A DNA stretch of 10,108 nucleotides. Origin: Pseudomonadota bacterium. GTDB lineage: Bacteria > Pseudomonadota > Gammaproteobacteria > Halothiobacillales > Halothiobacillaceae. The position numbers and the translations under genes are program-made. The notes below the pieces were generated by a model. That model was not told where the DNA came from. It saw only the letters and a program-made list of their open reading frames with translations, and did no database searches. The DNA lies in contig JAJYPA010000283.1 of the NCBI GenBank assembly GCA_021795795.1, positions 1 to 10,108 on the forward strand. The letters run 5' to 3'. Below, one piece after another: positions 1 to 6,178 of the stretch. Every line of letters starts with the position of its first letter. The stretch's first letter is position 1.

Positions 1-2
1 CC

Positions 3-185
3 CGCTACTACCAGCTCAACAGCGTAGGGCGGGCGATCTGGGAATTGCTGAAGGAGCCGGTTACACAGGATGAAATCGTGGGAAGCCTGGTGCGACGCTA
101 CGAAATTGAACCCGCCGATTGCGAACGAGAGGTCATGGAATTCCTCGAACGCCTCAGCCTGGATGGGCTGGTTGTCCTTGTCTAA
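3..185 (+). CDS. Lasso peptide B1 / PqqD-like leader-binding protein (5' truncated)
   Basis: Sixty C-terminal residues are visible before the TAA stop at 183-185; the start lies left of the window. The reading YYQLNSVGRAIWELL near the visible N-terminus, followed by a segment with TQDEIV, a helix RRYEIEPADCEREV and the end FLERLSLDGLVVLV, matches the winged-helix PqqD fold (RiPP recognition element) as found in lasso B1 proteins, which are usually about 80-95 residues. Such proteins bind the leader of a precursor peptide and present it to the B2 protease and the cyclase. The next gene, a B2 protease, overlaps its 3' end, so the two are probably translationally coupled. Family assignment is strong; the lasso role comes mainly from the neighbours, since PqqD-like domains also serve other RiPP pathways. 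Confidence 0.88.
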   Translation, partial: RYYQLNSVGRAIWELLKEPVTQDEIVGSLVRRYEIEPADCEREVMEFLERLSLDGLVVLV

Positions 186-624
186 AGCGCTCTCCGCACT
201 GACTCACTTCAGCAAACGCCCGTTCGCGGAGAAGCGCATGCTGTTCCAGGCGGCCATGGCACTAGTTAGAGCACGCTGCCTGCTCCGCTTCCAATCTCTT
301 GAGAAGTTGCTGTCGGCTCCTACGGAAATTGACGGAAAGCCAAACCCGCAACAAAGACAGAAGGCCATGGCTGTAAAAGGCGCCCTCAGCATCATTGCCC
401 GTCACCTGCCTGGCGGAGCCAGTTGCCTGCACCAGGCGCTGGCGGCGCACTACCTGTTCCATCAGCATAGCATCGCCGGCCACCTGTTTGTCGGCTTTCG
501 CCTGGACCAGAACGGGCAGGCTGAGGGGCATGCCTGGGTACGTCATGACGATCTGATTGTTTGCGGGGCACCTGTCGACGGGTTTGTCGTGGCCTCGATT
601 CACAGGATAGGACGATGGGCCTGA
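163..624 (+). CDS. Lasso peptide B2 protease (transglutaminase-like leader peptidase)
   Basis: A 153-residue protein read from ATG 163, which is inside the end of the B1 gene (23-base overlap). An upstream in-frame ATG at 70 would bury half the B1 gene and add an unrelated N-terminus; TTG codons at 172 and 178 are other possible starts. The family signature is clear: a helix leading into LPGGASCLHQALAAHYL with the catalytic Cys at residue 88, then GHAWV with the catalytic His at 123, and Asp 129/130 as the likely third member of the triad. Members cut the leader from a lasso precursor, guided by the B1 protein. The length fits stand-alone B2 proteins of split B1/B2 systems. The 3' end overlaps the cyclase start by 10 bases (615-624), so B1, B2 and C look like one operon. 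Confidence 0.9.
   Translation: MGWLSLSKALSALTHFSKRPFAEKRMLFQAAMALVRARCLLRFQSLEKLLSAPTEIDGKPNPQQRQKAMAVKGALSIIARHLPGGASCLHQALAAHYLFHQHSIAGHLFVGFRLDQNGQAEGHAWVRHDDLIVCGAPVDGFVVASIHRIGRWA
604..607 (+). promoter_or_regulatory. Ribosome binding site of the cyclase gene
   Basis: AGGA lies seven bases before ATG 615, inside the end of the B2 gene. It supports starting the cyclase at 615 (MGLIGGVF) rather than at the upstream in-frame ATG 561, which would add 18 residues that do not belong to the family's N-terminus. Confidence 0.6.
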
Positions 625-2561
625 TCGGCGGTGTTTTCCTACCCAATGGCGGCGACTCAGGGCAAGCGCTGTCACTGATTGATGGGTGCCTCTCCCAATT
701 CGCCCACGACCGCAAAAAACGATGGGTGCAGGGACCGGTTGCCCTGGTGGTTCTGCAACGGGAAGTCACCCCAGAAGACTTTGATGAAACCCAGCCCGAA
801 CTGCTGGATAACGGGCTGTCGATGGCCTTCGACGGCCGTATCGATGAGCGCCCCGAACTCCTTGACCGGCTGGGCATCGACAGCCAAGCCAAGAATAACA
901 TAACGGATTCCCGGCTGTTTGCCGCCGCCTTCGAAAAATGGGGCGGAAATGCCGGCAGGCATGTCATCGGTGACTATGCCTGCGCGGTATGGAATCAAAA
1001 CAACCGGGAACTCACGCTGTTTACAGACAGTATGGGCAACCGCCCCCTGTTCTGGGCAGCACTGCCCAACGGCGGCATCGCTTTTTCCTCCCATATTACG
1101 GCGCTGACGAAACTGGAAGGCGTCTCACTGGAAATCGACGAATACTGGGTAGCGGACTTTCTCACCCTGACCCATCTGGATGCCGACAGAACCGCCTATC
1201 AGGGCGTCAGGCAACTACCCCAAGCGCATTGCCTGAAAGCGACCCCGCATCGAATCCATGAAGCGCGGCGCTACTGGTATCTTCGCGATGATATAAAACC
1301 GCTGAACCTCCCCAATGTGCAGGATTACTATGACCATTTTCTCGAAGTCTTCGAACGTGCGATAGCCGACCGGCTGCGCTACCGGAAAGATGTGCCGGTA
1401 GCGACCATGCTGTCGGGTGGTCTCGACTCCAGCTCCATTACGGTCGCCATGACGAGGAACCGACAAAACAGGGGTCAGAAAATTATCGCGGTGAGCTCGC
1501 GATTGCCGGATGAAAACAATACCCCTTATCAGGATGAAAGTGAGTTTATCAACAGCCTGTTAAACCGGTATCCCGACATCCGGGGAATACCGGTTTACGC
1601 GGAAGGCATGGATTTCCTTTCGGAAATCGACCGGGCATTAGCGATTTTCGGGCAGCCGACCCGCGATGGCTTCTATTACAGAACCTTCGCCCTTCTTGAA
1701 GCCGCTTCCGGGGAGGGCGCAAAATTACTGTTCACAGGCATGGGTGGTGATGTTTTTGCCAGCGCCGGATTGAATCAGGCCATTCCGCAAATTCTGCACG
1801 CATTGAATATCAGGGAAGCTTTTGCTTACCTGCAGAAGGAATCCGGCGTAACGGGACGCCATCCGTTCAGAATGGTGCTTGCTCAATTATTGCGGCCCCG
1901 ACTGTCCGGTCTGGCTGGAAGGGCTGCCTTATTCAGGAGATATAAAGCGAGTCAATACCTGGACAGCTTAGGTATAAAGCCGCAAAGGGACTTTTCCGAC
2001 AAGGTGCGGTTGAATGACCGTATCGAACGAACGAACACCCCACCAAGGATCCGTTATCACCAAAAGTTATGGGAAACCGAGGAACGCATGTGTCAATCTG
2101 GACGGGTACTGCAAGCTTCTTCGCTGTTTTCCATGGCGGGCCTGGGGTTCGATCTCCATGTGACCAACCCGCTTTTCGATCGCAGAGTTATAGCAACTTC
2201 CAGCAGTATCCCGCTGGTGATCCGTCGGCCTGCCGGCAACCCCAGGGCACTGCTTCGTGAGAGTGCCAGACCGCTGCTCCCCGAAGAAATCTACCGGCGA
2301 ACGACAAAGGGGCCGTTTTGCCCCGATTACCCGTTAAGGGCGTCCCGTGCGATCGAAAGGCTAACTGCGGAAAATACAATACCTTTGGAAAGCGCGTACC
2401 TGGAATCAGGCGACCATAATTCCAGAAGGTTCAAACAGACTCACACCCAAAACAATGGCGTAACGCTAATAACCAGCCGGTTATTGCCATTTATGCTCGA
2501 ATACTGGCTGAAGAAAAATATTTTTAAGAAAAAAGAGTTCCATCACTACCATGCAGACTAG
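615..2561 (+). CDS. Lasso peptide cyclase (asparagine synthetase-like, C protein)
   Basis: A 648-residue protein. The N-terminal ~200 residues resemble the class II glutamine amidotransferase domain (DGRIDERPELL, GDYACAVWN, FTDSMGNRPLFW), but residue 2 is Gly, so the Cys nucleophile required for glutamine hydrolysis is absent. The C-terminal synthetase domain has the ATP-pyrophosphatase loop SGGLDSSS at 267-274 and TGMGGDVF near 374-381. Lasso cyclases use ATP to adenylate an Asp or Glu side chain and join it to the N-terminal amine of the core peptide; they do not need ammonia, so loss of Cys2 fits. The gene follows B1 and B2 with overlap, which favours the cyclase role over true asparagine synthesis. 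The C-terminus ends in a Lys-rich, His-containing tail (KKKEFHHYHAD) whose codons overlap the convergent precursor gene. No transporter gene follows. Confidence 0.85.
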   Translation: MGLIGGVFLPNGGDSGQALSLIDGCLSQFAHDRKKRWVQGPVALVVLQREVTPEDFDETQPELLDNGLSMAFDGRIDERPELLDRLGIDSQAKNNITDSRLFAAAFEKWGGNAGRHVIGDYACAVWNQNNRELTLFTDSMGNRPLFWAALPNGGIAFSSHITALTKLEGVSLEIDEYWVADFLTLTHLDADRTAYQGVRQLPQAHCLKATPHRIHEARRYWYLRDDIKPLNLPNVQDYYDHFLEVFERAIADRLRYRKDVPVATMLSGGLDSSSITVAMTRNRQNRGQKIIAVSSRLPDENNTPYQDESEFINSLLNRYPDIRGIPVYAEGMDFLSEIDRALAIFGQPTRDGFYYRTFALLEAASGEGAKLLFTGMGGDVFASAGLNQAIPQILHALNIREAFAYLQKESGVTGRHPFRMVLAQLLRPRLSGLAGRAALFRRYKASQYLDSLGIKPQRDFSDKVRLNDRIERTNTPPRIRYHQKLWETEERMCQSGRVLQASSLFSMAGLGFDLHVTNPLFDRRVIATSSSIPLVIRRPAGNPRALLRESARPLLPEEIYRRTTKGPFCPDYPLRASRAIERLTAENTIPLESAYLESGDHNSRRFKQTHTQNNGVTLITSRLLPFMLEYWLKKNIFKKKEFHHYHAD

Positions 2562-2667
2562 CTGTAGCCGCAATATCCTTCTTTGCATCAAAAACCTGCA
2601 CTTCGGGCTTGACCCACTGCTCGCGCTGTTCCTGCGTCTGTATGTCATTACTTGATCTATTATCCAT
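2524..2667 (-). CDS. Candidate lasso-type RiPP precursor peptide
   Basis: A 47-residue ORF reading left from ATG 2667, preceded by AGAGGAG nine bases upstream. Residues 1-17 are polar (many Q, E, S, N). Residues 18-23 are WVKPEV, which fits the aromatic-x-x-P-x-L/V motif that PqqD-like B1 proteins recognise in lasso leaders. Then follow VFDAKKDIAAT and a C-terminal stretch ASLHGSDGTLFS. Asp42 is the only acidic residue in that stretch and so the likely ring-closing residue; Thr35 could be the conserved Thr near the cleavage site. It lies convergent to, and overlaps by 38 bases, the cyclase gene. Inference: this is the substrate of the adjacent B1-B2-C set. The core boundary is uncertain: starting at Ala36 gives a seven-residue ring, at Ala34 a nine-residue ring. 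It may instead be a related non-lasso RiPP, or another precursor may lie left of the window. Confidence 0.68.
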   Translation of the reverse strand: MDNRSSNDIQTQEQREQWVKPEVQVFDAKKDIAATASLHGSDGTLFS

Positions 2668-2676
2668 TTTATCATG

Positions 2677-2683
2677 CTCCTCT
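2677..2683 (-). promoter_or_regulatory. Ribosome binding site of the precursor gene
   Basis: AGAGGAG on the - strand, nine bases before ATG 2667. A second ATG only one base after the motif (2675) opens a different frame, but it sits too close for initiation, so this site picks the 2667 start and the leader-bearing frame. Confidence 0.65.
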
Positions 2684-2691
2684 AACGGGCA

Positions 2692-2711
2692 GCATCTATC
2701 AAGGTAGATGC
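2692..2711. repeat. Perfect 7-bp inverted repeat (hairpin) in the precursor 5' leader
   Basis: GCATCTA and TAGATGC are separated by six bases. In the predicted transcript of the precursor gene this hairpin lies 8 bases upstream of the Shine-Dalgarno motif and downstream of the predicted promoter. No T-run follows it, so it is not an intrinsic terminator. It could stabilise the mRNA, modulate translation, or be a regulator's operator; nothing in the sequence chooses between these. Confidence 0.4.
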
Positions 2712-2758
2712 CGCCATTCTGAAAATAGAGATTTCTGAATGTTACACTATACATGGGA

Positions 2759-2787
2759 CGTATAAACTATGGTGCCCACCCTGTCAA
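2759..2787 (-). promoter_or_regulatory. Predicted sigma70 promoter of the precursor gene, possibly IS-derived
   Basis: On the - strand a perfect -35 box TTGACA (2782-2787) is followed after exactly 17 bases by TATACG (2759-2764), a 4/6 match to the -10 consensus. Transcription would start near 2752, giving a leader of about 85 bases that carries the hairpin. The -35 box lies just inside the apparent terminal repeat of an IS remnant (the repeat seems to begin TGCCCACCCTG at 2773) while the -10 box lies outside it, which is the arrangement of known IS-created hybrid promoters. Predicted from sequence only. Confidence 0.5.
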
Positions 2788-2805
2788 GACAAATGGTTGC
2801 TCAGT
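2773..2805 (-). mobile_element. Apparent terminal end of an IS3-like element
   Basis: Directly after the transposase remnant's stop, the sequence runs to a candidate terminus starting TGCCCACCCTGTCAAGAC (read inward from the + strand). IS3-family elements have 5'-TG...CA-3' ends and the transposase stop close to the right end, which fits. The opposite end of the element is absent from the window, so the exact terminus cannot be confirmed by a matching inverted repeat. Confidence 0.4.
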
Positions 2806-3003
2806 TTAAGCTAGTACTGGCCTCTTCAGTCGTTGCGGATTGGCGTGCCCCAGGCTTCCTTCACCGGTCTTTTGCCCCCGCTTTGGATACTTGTCCACGA
2901 TACAGGCCCCGCCACCCTGACCCGACCGGTAGACCTGATCCGGAGTGGCGTACCCCTCAAAGGCCCACTTGAAATGTTGAGGAACCGAGTTTTTCAAGGT
3001 GCC
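2806..3003 (-). pseudogene. IS3-like transposase C-terminal remnant
   Basis: About 60 codons reading left to a TAA at 2806-2808 give a C-terminal segment resembling the end of DDE/rve (IS3-type) transposases: PQHF...GYATPDQVYRSG followed by GGGACIVDKYPKR and a basic tail. In these transposases a short region with a TPxxVY motif follows the last catalytic residue of the integrase core. No catalytic core, no N-terminal ORF and no second IS end are present, so this is debris of a larger element. The 5' boundary is approximate: the frame runs into the end of fcl in a different phase. Its position suggests that an IS-mediated insertion and deletion rebuilt the junction between the EPS operon and the RiPP genes. 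Confidence 0.58.
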
Positions 3004-3004
3004 C

Positions 3005-3976
3005 TCAAGTTGAGTAGCCACGCTTTGCCGACCCTTGATCCAGAAACCAGCGATAGGTATCGGTTACGCCATCCCGTAGGGGAATATTGGGTTTCCATCC
3101 CAAGGCACTTAAGCGGCTCACATCCAGCAATTTGCGTGGCGTGCCGTCCGGTTTGCTGGTGTCGTACACAATGTTGCCCGCGAAACCCACGACATCCGCC
3201 ACCAAAGTCGCCAGTTCCCCAATGCTGATATCTTCTCCACACCCTACATTGACAATGTCTTCACCACTGTATGTTCGCATAAGATGTACCGCCGCATCGG
3301 CCAGATCATCCACATGCAAAAACTCGCGGCGGGGTGTTCCCGTGCCCCACACCTGCACCTCTTTGGCTCCATCCATCTTGGCCTCGTGAAATTTGCGCAT
3401 CATGGCCGGCATGACATGCGAGCTTTCCAGATCAAAATTATCACCCGGCCCATACAAGTTCGTAGGCATCAGGCTGATGGCGTCCAACCCGTATTGGCGC
3501 CGATAGGCCTGACACATTTTGATGCCGGCGATCTTGGCCACTGCATACCACTCATTGGTGGGTTCCAGCGGTCCAGTGAGGAGGTATTCCTCCTTGATGG
3601 GCTGCGGTGCCATTTTTGGATAAATGCAGGACGAACCCAGGAATAACAACTTACGTATTCCATGCTGCTGCGCGGCATCTATGACATTGTTCTGTATCAC
3701 TAGATTACTGCGAATGAACTCCGCTGGCCATGTATTATTGGCGTGGATACCCCCCACCTTGGCTGCGGCCAGAAACACATGGGTGGGCCGCTGTGTGTTG
3801 AAGAATTCATCCACAGCAGCTTGATCGGCAAGATCCAACTCGTTGCGGTCAGGAGTAAGCAGTTGGCCAAAGCCTTTGGACTGTAGGGAGCGCACAATAG
3901 CCGACCCCACCAGTCCACGAGCGCCTGCCACAAAAACTCGATCCTCTTTTTGCATCATATCGGTTGCATTGTTCAC
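3005..3976 (-). CDS. fcl: GDP-L-fucose synthase
   Basis: A 323-residue extended short-chain dehydrogenase. It epimerises and reduces GDP-4-keto-6-deoxy-D-mannose to GDP-L-fucose with NADPH in the cytoplasm. The N-terminal Rossmann motif is GARGLVG (18-24). Family residues are in place: SSC at 115-117, Tyr144 and Lys148 in YAVAK, the NLYGPGDNF segment at 173-181 and His187. The start is GTG 3976, chosen for the perfect AAGGAGG seven bases upstream; Met7 or Met8 would be poorer. Homologs normally end around WFL plus a few residues (here 310-312), so the last residues (QGSAKRGYST) are probably altered sequence acquired where an IS remnant abuts the gene. It is the last gene of the EPS operon, 47 bases after wcaI. 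Its usual partner gmd (GDP-mannose 4,6-dehydratase) is not in the window. Confidence 0.95.
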   Translation of the reverse strand: MNNATDMMQKEDRVFVAGARGLVGSAIVRSLQSKGFGQLLTPDRNELDLADQAAVDEFFNTQRPTHVFLAAAKVGGIHANNTWPAEFIRSNLVIQNNVIDAAQQHGIRKLLFLGSSCIYPKMAPQPIKEEYLLTGPLEPTNEWYAVAKIAGIKMCQAYRRQYGLDAISLMPTNLYGPGDNFDLESSHVMPAMMRKFHEAKMDGAKEVQVWGTGTPRREFLHVDDLADAAVHLMRTYSGEDIVNVGCGEDISIGELATLVADVVGFAGNIVYDTSKPDGTPRKLLDVSRLSALGWKPNIPLRDGVTDTYRWFLDQGSAKRGYST

Positions 3977-3983
3977 GGCATAA

Positions 3984-3990
3984 CCTCCTT
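3984..3990 (-). promoter_or_regulatory. Strong ribosome binding site of fcl
   Basis: AAGGAGG, a full match to the anti-Shine-Dalgarno core, stands seven bases before GTG 3976 and fixes that unusual start codon. An ATG between the two opens only a two-codon reading frame (ATGCCGTGA) that ends over the GTG; at two bases from the motif it is unlikely to be used. Confidence 0.75.
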
Positions 3991-4023
3991 GGTATAATTG
4001 CTAATTCTTGCTACTCTTTTTCT

Positions 4024-5313
4024 TTAAGCAACTTCAGAACTCCTCCGCTTAATTCTGGACGCTTCTTCTGGCTCCGTAAGTAGCAATAACTTATCCTCAA
4101 AGGCTTTTAGAATATATTCTTTATCGAGTGTAAGCTCAGCATAGGCCCGTGCATTACGACCGTAATCTTCCCGCTTTTCGGGATTCCGCGCCAGATCCAA
4201 AATAGCCTGTGCCAGTGCAGCAGGATCGCCGGGAGTAGTGGTCAGGCCAGTATCCGCTCCGGCCACTGCATCATACAGTGCCGTGCCCGAATCCACTGTC
4301 GCCACGCACGGCCTTCCAGCGGCGAGGATATTGGTCAACTTGGAGGGCATTACCAGATCAGCCGCATCCCGCCGCTGTACCACCAAGTGGATGTCGCCAG
4401 CCGCCAGCATCTCGGAAAGACGTTCTACCGGCTGCACCGGCAAAAACCGGATATTGCGCAAACCCATGGTCGCTGCCTTTTGTTCTAACCGTAGTCGCGC
4501 TCCGCCGGTTCCTACCATCAAAAATTGCAGGCATGTTTCATCAGCGCACAATTGCGCTGCTTCCAGCACCACTTCCAAGCCCTGCTTTTCCCCCATATTG
4601 CCAGCATAGAGCACCAGCACCGTTTCTGGCGCAATGCCGAATTCTTTTCGAAAAGTATTATCCCTGGGCCCCGGACACACCGCCTTGATGTCCGCCCAGT
4701 TAGGAAACAGCCATGCACGTTCAGACGCCGCCCCCTTCTCGATGACCCGCTGGCGCATCGCCTCGGTAATGGTGGATACCCTGGTTGCGCGGCGCAGCAA
4801 AAAAGCTTCTACACGATATAGCACCTGTCCAATAGCGCCGCCAGGCAACATGCCCAAGCGCAACGCGGCATCGAGTTGCAAATCCTGGACATGCAGCACC
4901 CACGGCACGCCTCGGACCCAGGCATACAGGATGGGCCATACCCCGATTTGCATCGGCGGCATCACCGCGATCACCACCTCCGGCTTTTGGCGCGAAAAAA
5001 AACGCGGTAGCCAGAATCGCGCTGCGCCCCAAGTAAAGCTCGTCTCCAGAAAAATGCGCGTTCGCGCTCGCAGCCGGTCCGCCGCCGGTACATAGTGCCG
5101 GGCACGATGCACCCGCACGCCCGCCAGCGTCTCGCTACGGAAGCGGAAACCTTCATAGCCCGCAGCAACCTGCCACTGCGGGTAATGGGGCAGTCCGCAG
5201 ATCACCTCCACCGCATGTCCATGCGCTGCGAGCCACTCCGCCATCTCACCGGTATACTTGCCGATGCCGGTGGGCTCAGGGGCGTAGTTGAGACCGTAGA
5301 TCAAAAGCTTCAT
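4024..5313 (-). CDS. wcaI: WcaI-like GT4 glycosyltransferase (probable fucosyltransferase)
   Basis: A 429-residue GT-B fold glycosyltransferase. The N-terminal half has MKLLIYGLNYAPEPTGIGKY (1-20), GLPHYPQW (40-47) and a DLQLDAALRLGML stretch, the pattern of the WcaI family from colanic acid and related EPS clusters. The GT4 nucleotide-sugar domain includes YAGNMGEKQGLE (236-247) and VMPSKLTNILAAGRP (321-335), where GT4 enzymes bind the donor phosphates. ATG 5313 overlaps the stop of the upstream FkbM gene as ATGA; an upstream in-frame start would add 21 residues inside that gene and precede the conserved N-terminus, so it was rejected. WcaI proteins are assigned as fucosyltransferases acting on the lipid-linked repeat unit at the inner membrane; the GDP-fucose synthase gene next in line agrees. 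The exact sugar is inferred. Confidence 0.88.
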   Translation of the reverse strand: MKLLIYGLNYAPEPTGIGKYTGEMAEWLAAHGHAVEVICGLPHYPQWQVAAGYEGFRFRSETLAGVRVHRARHYVPAADRLRARTRIFLETSFTWGAARFWLPRFFSRQKPEVVIAVMPPMQIGVWPILYAWVRGVPWVLHVQDLQLDAALRLGMLPGGAIGQVLYRVEAFLLRRATRVSTITEAMRQRVIEKGAASERAWLFPNWADIKAVCPGPRDNTFRKEFGIAPETVLVLYAGNMGEKQGLEVVLEAAQLCADETCLQFLMVGTGGARLRLEQKAATMGLRNIRFLPVQPVERLSEMLAAGDIHLVVQRRDAADLVMPSKLTNILAAGRPCVATVDSGTALYDAVAGADTGLTTTPGDPAALAQAILDLARNPEKREDYGRNARAYAELTLDKEYILKAFEDKLLLLTEPEEASRIKRRSSEVA

Positions 5314-6056
5314 GCTATCACCGGATGGTAGGGTGCGCGCTCGAACAGAAAATCGGCCTGAATCGCTTTGCCCCATTTGTCATAAGCCATGTTGAATACG
5401 CCGCAAAGGGAGAGTCCACGCTCGCGCAGCCAGGCAATCACCTCATCCGCCAGGGCCTGTCCCTCGTACAGTTCGACGAACGAACACTCCGTATAAACCC
5501 AGGAAAACCCATCCAGCAACGACTCACAACCCTGCAAGGCTGTAAGTTCAAAACCCTGCACGTCCAGCTTTAGCAACGCCGGGCCACACAACTCGACCGA
5601 GTCAAGGCAGGCCTCAAGGCGCACGACTTGAACAATCTGTGTACTAGCTTCAGCCGTGCCGGGAAATAGCGCATTCTGCGTGACTGTGATGGGCAATAAC
5701 GATGAAGAATCGTCGCGTGCTGAAACGTGAATAGTGGCCTCGCCCGGCTCCGACCCCACGGCCACCGAGAACAAACGTACTTTATCGTCATCGGCAAACA
5801 GCTTACGAAACACTTTTGCCGGTTGGGGTAACGGCTCGAATGCCAGCACCCGTGCAGCAGGGCAAGCTTGCCGCGTTGCAAGCGTAAACTGTCCTCGATT
5901 TGCACCAATATCCACAACCAATGCTGGTTGCAGGCGCTGAAGCATGGGCACATGTTCCAAGCCAGGGGCCACGCCCTCCCGTAATGCACGGGTCCAAAGC
6001 GCATCTCTTGCGCTCAGTGTGCGCGCTGCTTTACTTAATTTTTTCAAGAACCCCAT
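5310..6056 (-). CDS. FkbM family SAM-dependent methyltransferase
   Basis: A 248-residue protein with the Rossmann-type SAM-binding motif VVDIGANRGQF (47-57), the acidic loop AFEPLPQ (72-78) and the FkbM signature LKLDVQGFELTALQG (162-176). FkbM proteins methylate hydroxyl groups of sugars and polyketides; inside an EPS operon the likely target is a sugar hydroxyl of the repeat unit. ATG 6056 is preceded by GAGG six bases upstream. The TGA stop overlaps the wcaI start by four bases, implying coupled translation. A 122-base gap separates it from the GT4 gene upstream, the largest gap inside the operon. The acceptor cannot be read from the sequence. Confidence 0.88.
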   Translation of the reverse strand: MGFLKKLSKAARTLSARDALWTRALREGVAPGLEHVPMLQRLQPALVVDIGANRGQFTLATRQACPAARVLAFEPLPQPAKVFRKLFADDDKVRLFSVAVGSEPGEATIHVSARDDSSSLLPITVTQNALFPGTAEASTQIVQVVRLEACLDSVELCGPALLKLDVQGFELTALQGCESLLDGFSWVYTECSFVELYEGQALADEVIAWLRERGLSLCGVFNMAYDKWGKAIQADFLFERAPYHPVIA

Positions 6057-6095
6057 GCGTGACCTCGCAATAAACCGCTTGCGCTACATTGGCAA

Positions 6096-6101
6096 ATTAT
6101 A
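6096..6101 (-). promoter_or_regulatory. Possible -10 box of an internal promoter before the FkbM gene
   Basis: A perfect TATAAT on the - strand in the 122-base gap, about 40 bases upstream of ATG 6056. No convincing -35 box is present at 16-18 bases (GGGTGC at 17), so it may be a chance AT-rich match or a weak promoter for fkbM-wcaI-fcl. Confidence 0.25.
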
Positions 6102-6178
6102 AAATCCAGGCACGTTATGCACCCGTAACCTATTATGAAACAGTCAAAGAAACATCAGGTTATTCGATTCCGTCACCG

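Noticed and set aside
392..967. Open frame of 191 codons on the - strand across the B2 and cyclase genes.
   Set aside because: It is antisense to two clear family members; the Arg/Ser/Pro-rich translation is typical of a shadow frame.
2514..2527. AT-rich palindrome (AAAAATATTTTT) at the convergent ends of the cyclase and precursor genes, considered as a bidirectional terminator.
   Set aside because: It has no GC-rich stem and lies within or at the edge of coding sequence; too weak to call a terminator.
2481..2675. Alternative 64-codon frame on the - strand overlapping the precursor gene.
   Set aside because: Its ATG is one base from the Shine-Dalgarno motif, its product is basic with no family pattern, and the frame with the WxxPxV leader has proper spacing.
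4010..4023. Short gap between wcaI and fcl considered for a separate fcl promoter.
   Set aside because: Only 47 bases, with no -35/-10 pair of reasonable spacing; co-transcription with wcaI is simpler.
6126..6162. TAACCT...AGGTTA inverted repeat after the GT4 stop, considered as a terminator or operator.
   Set aside because: Only six paired bases with a 25-base loop and no T-run; likely chance.
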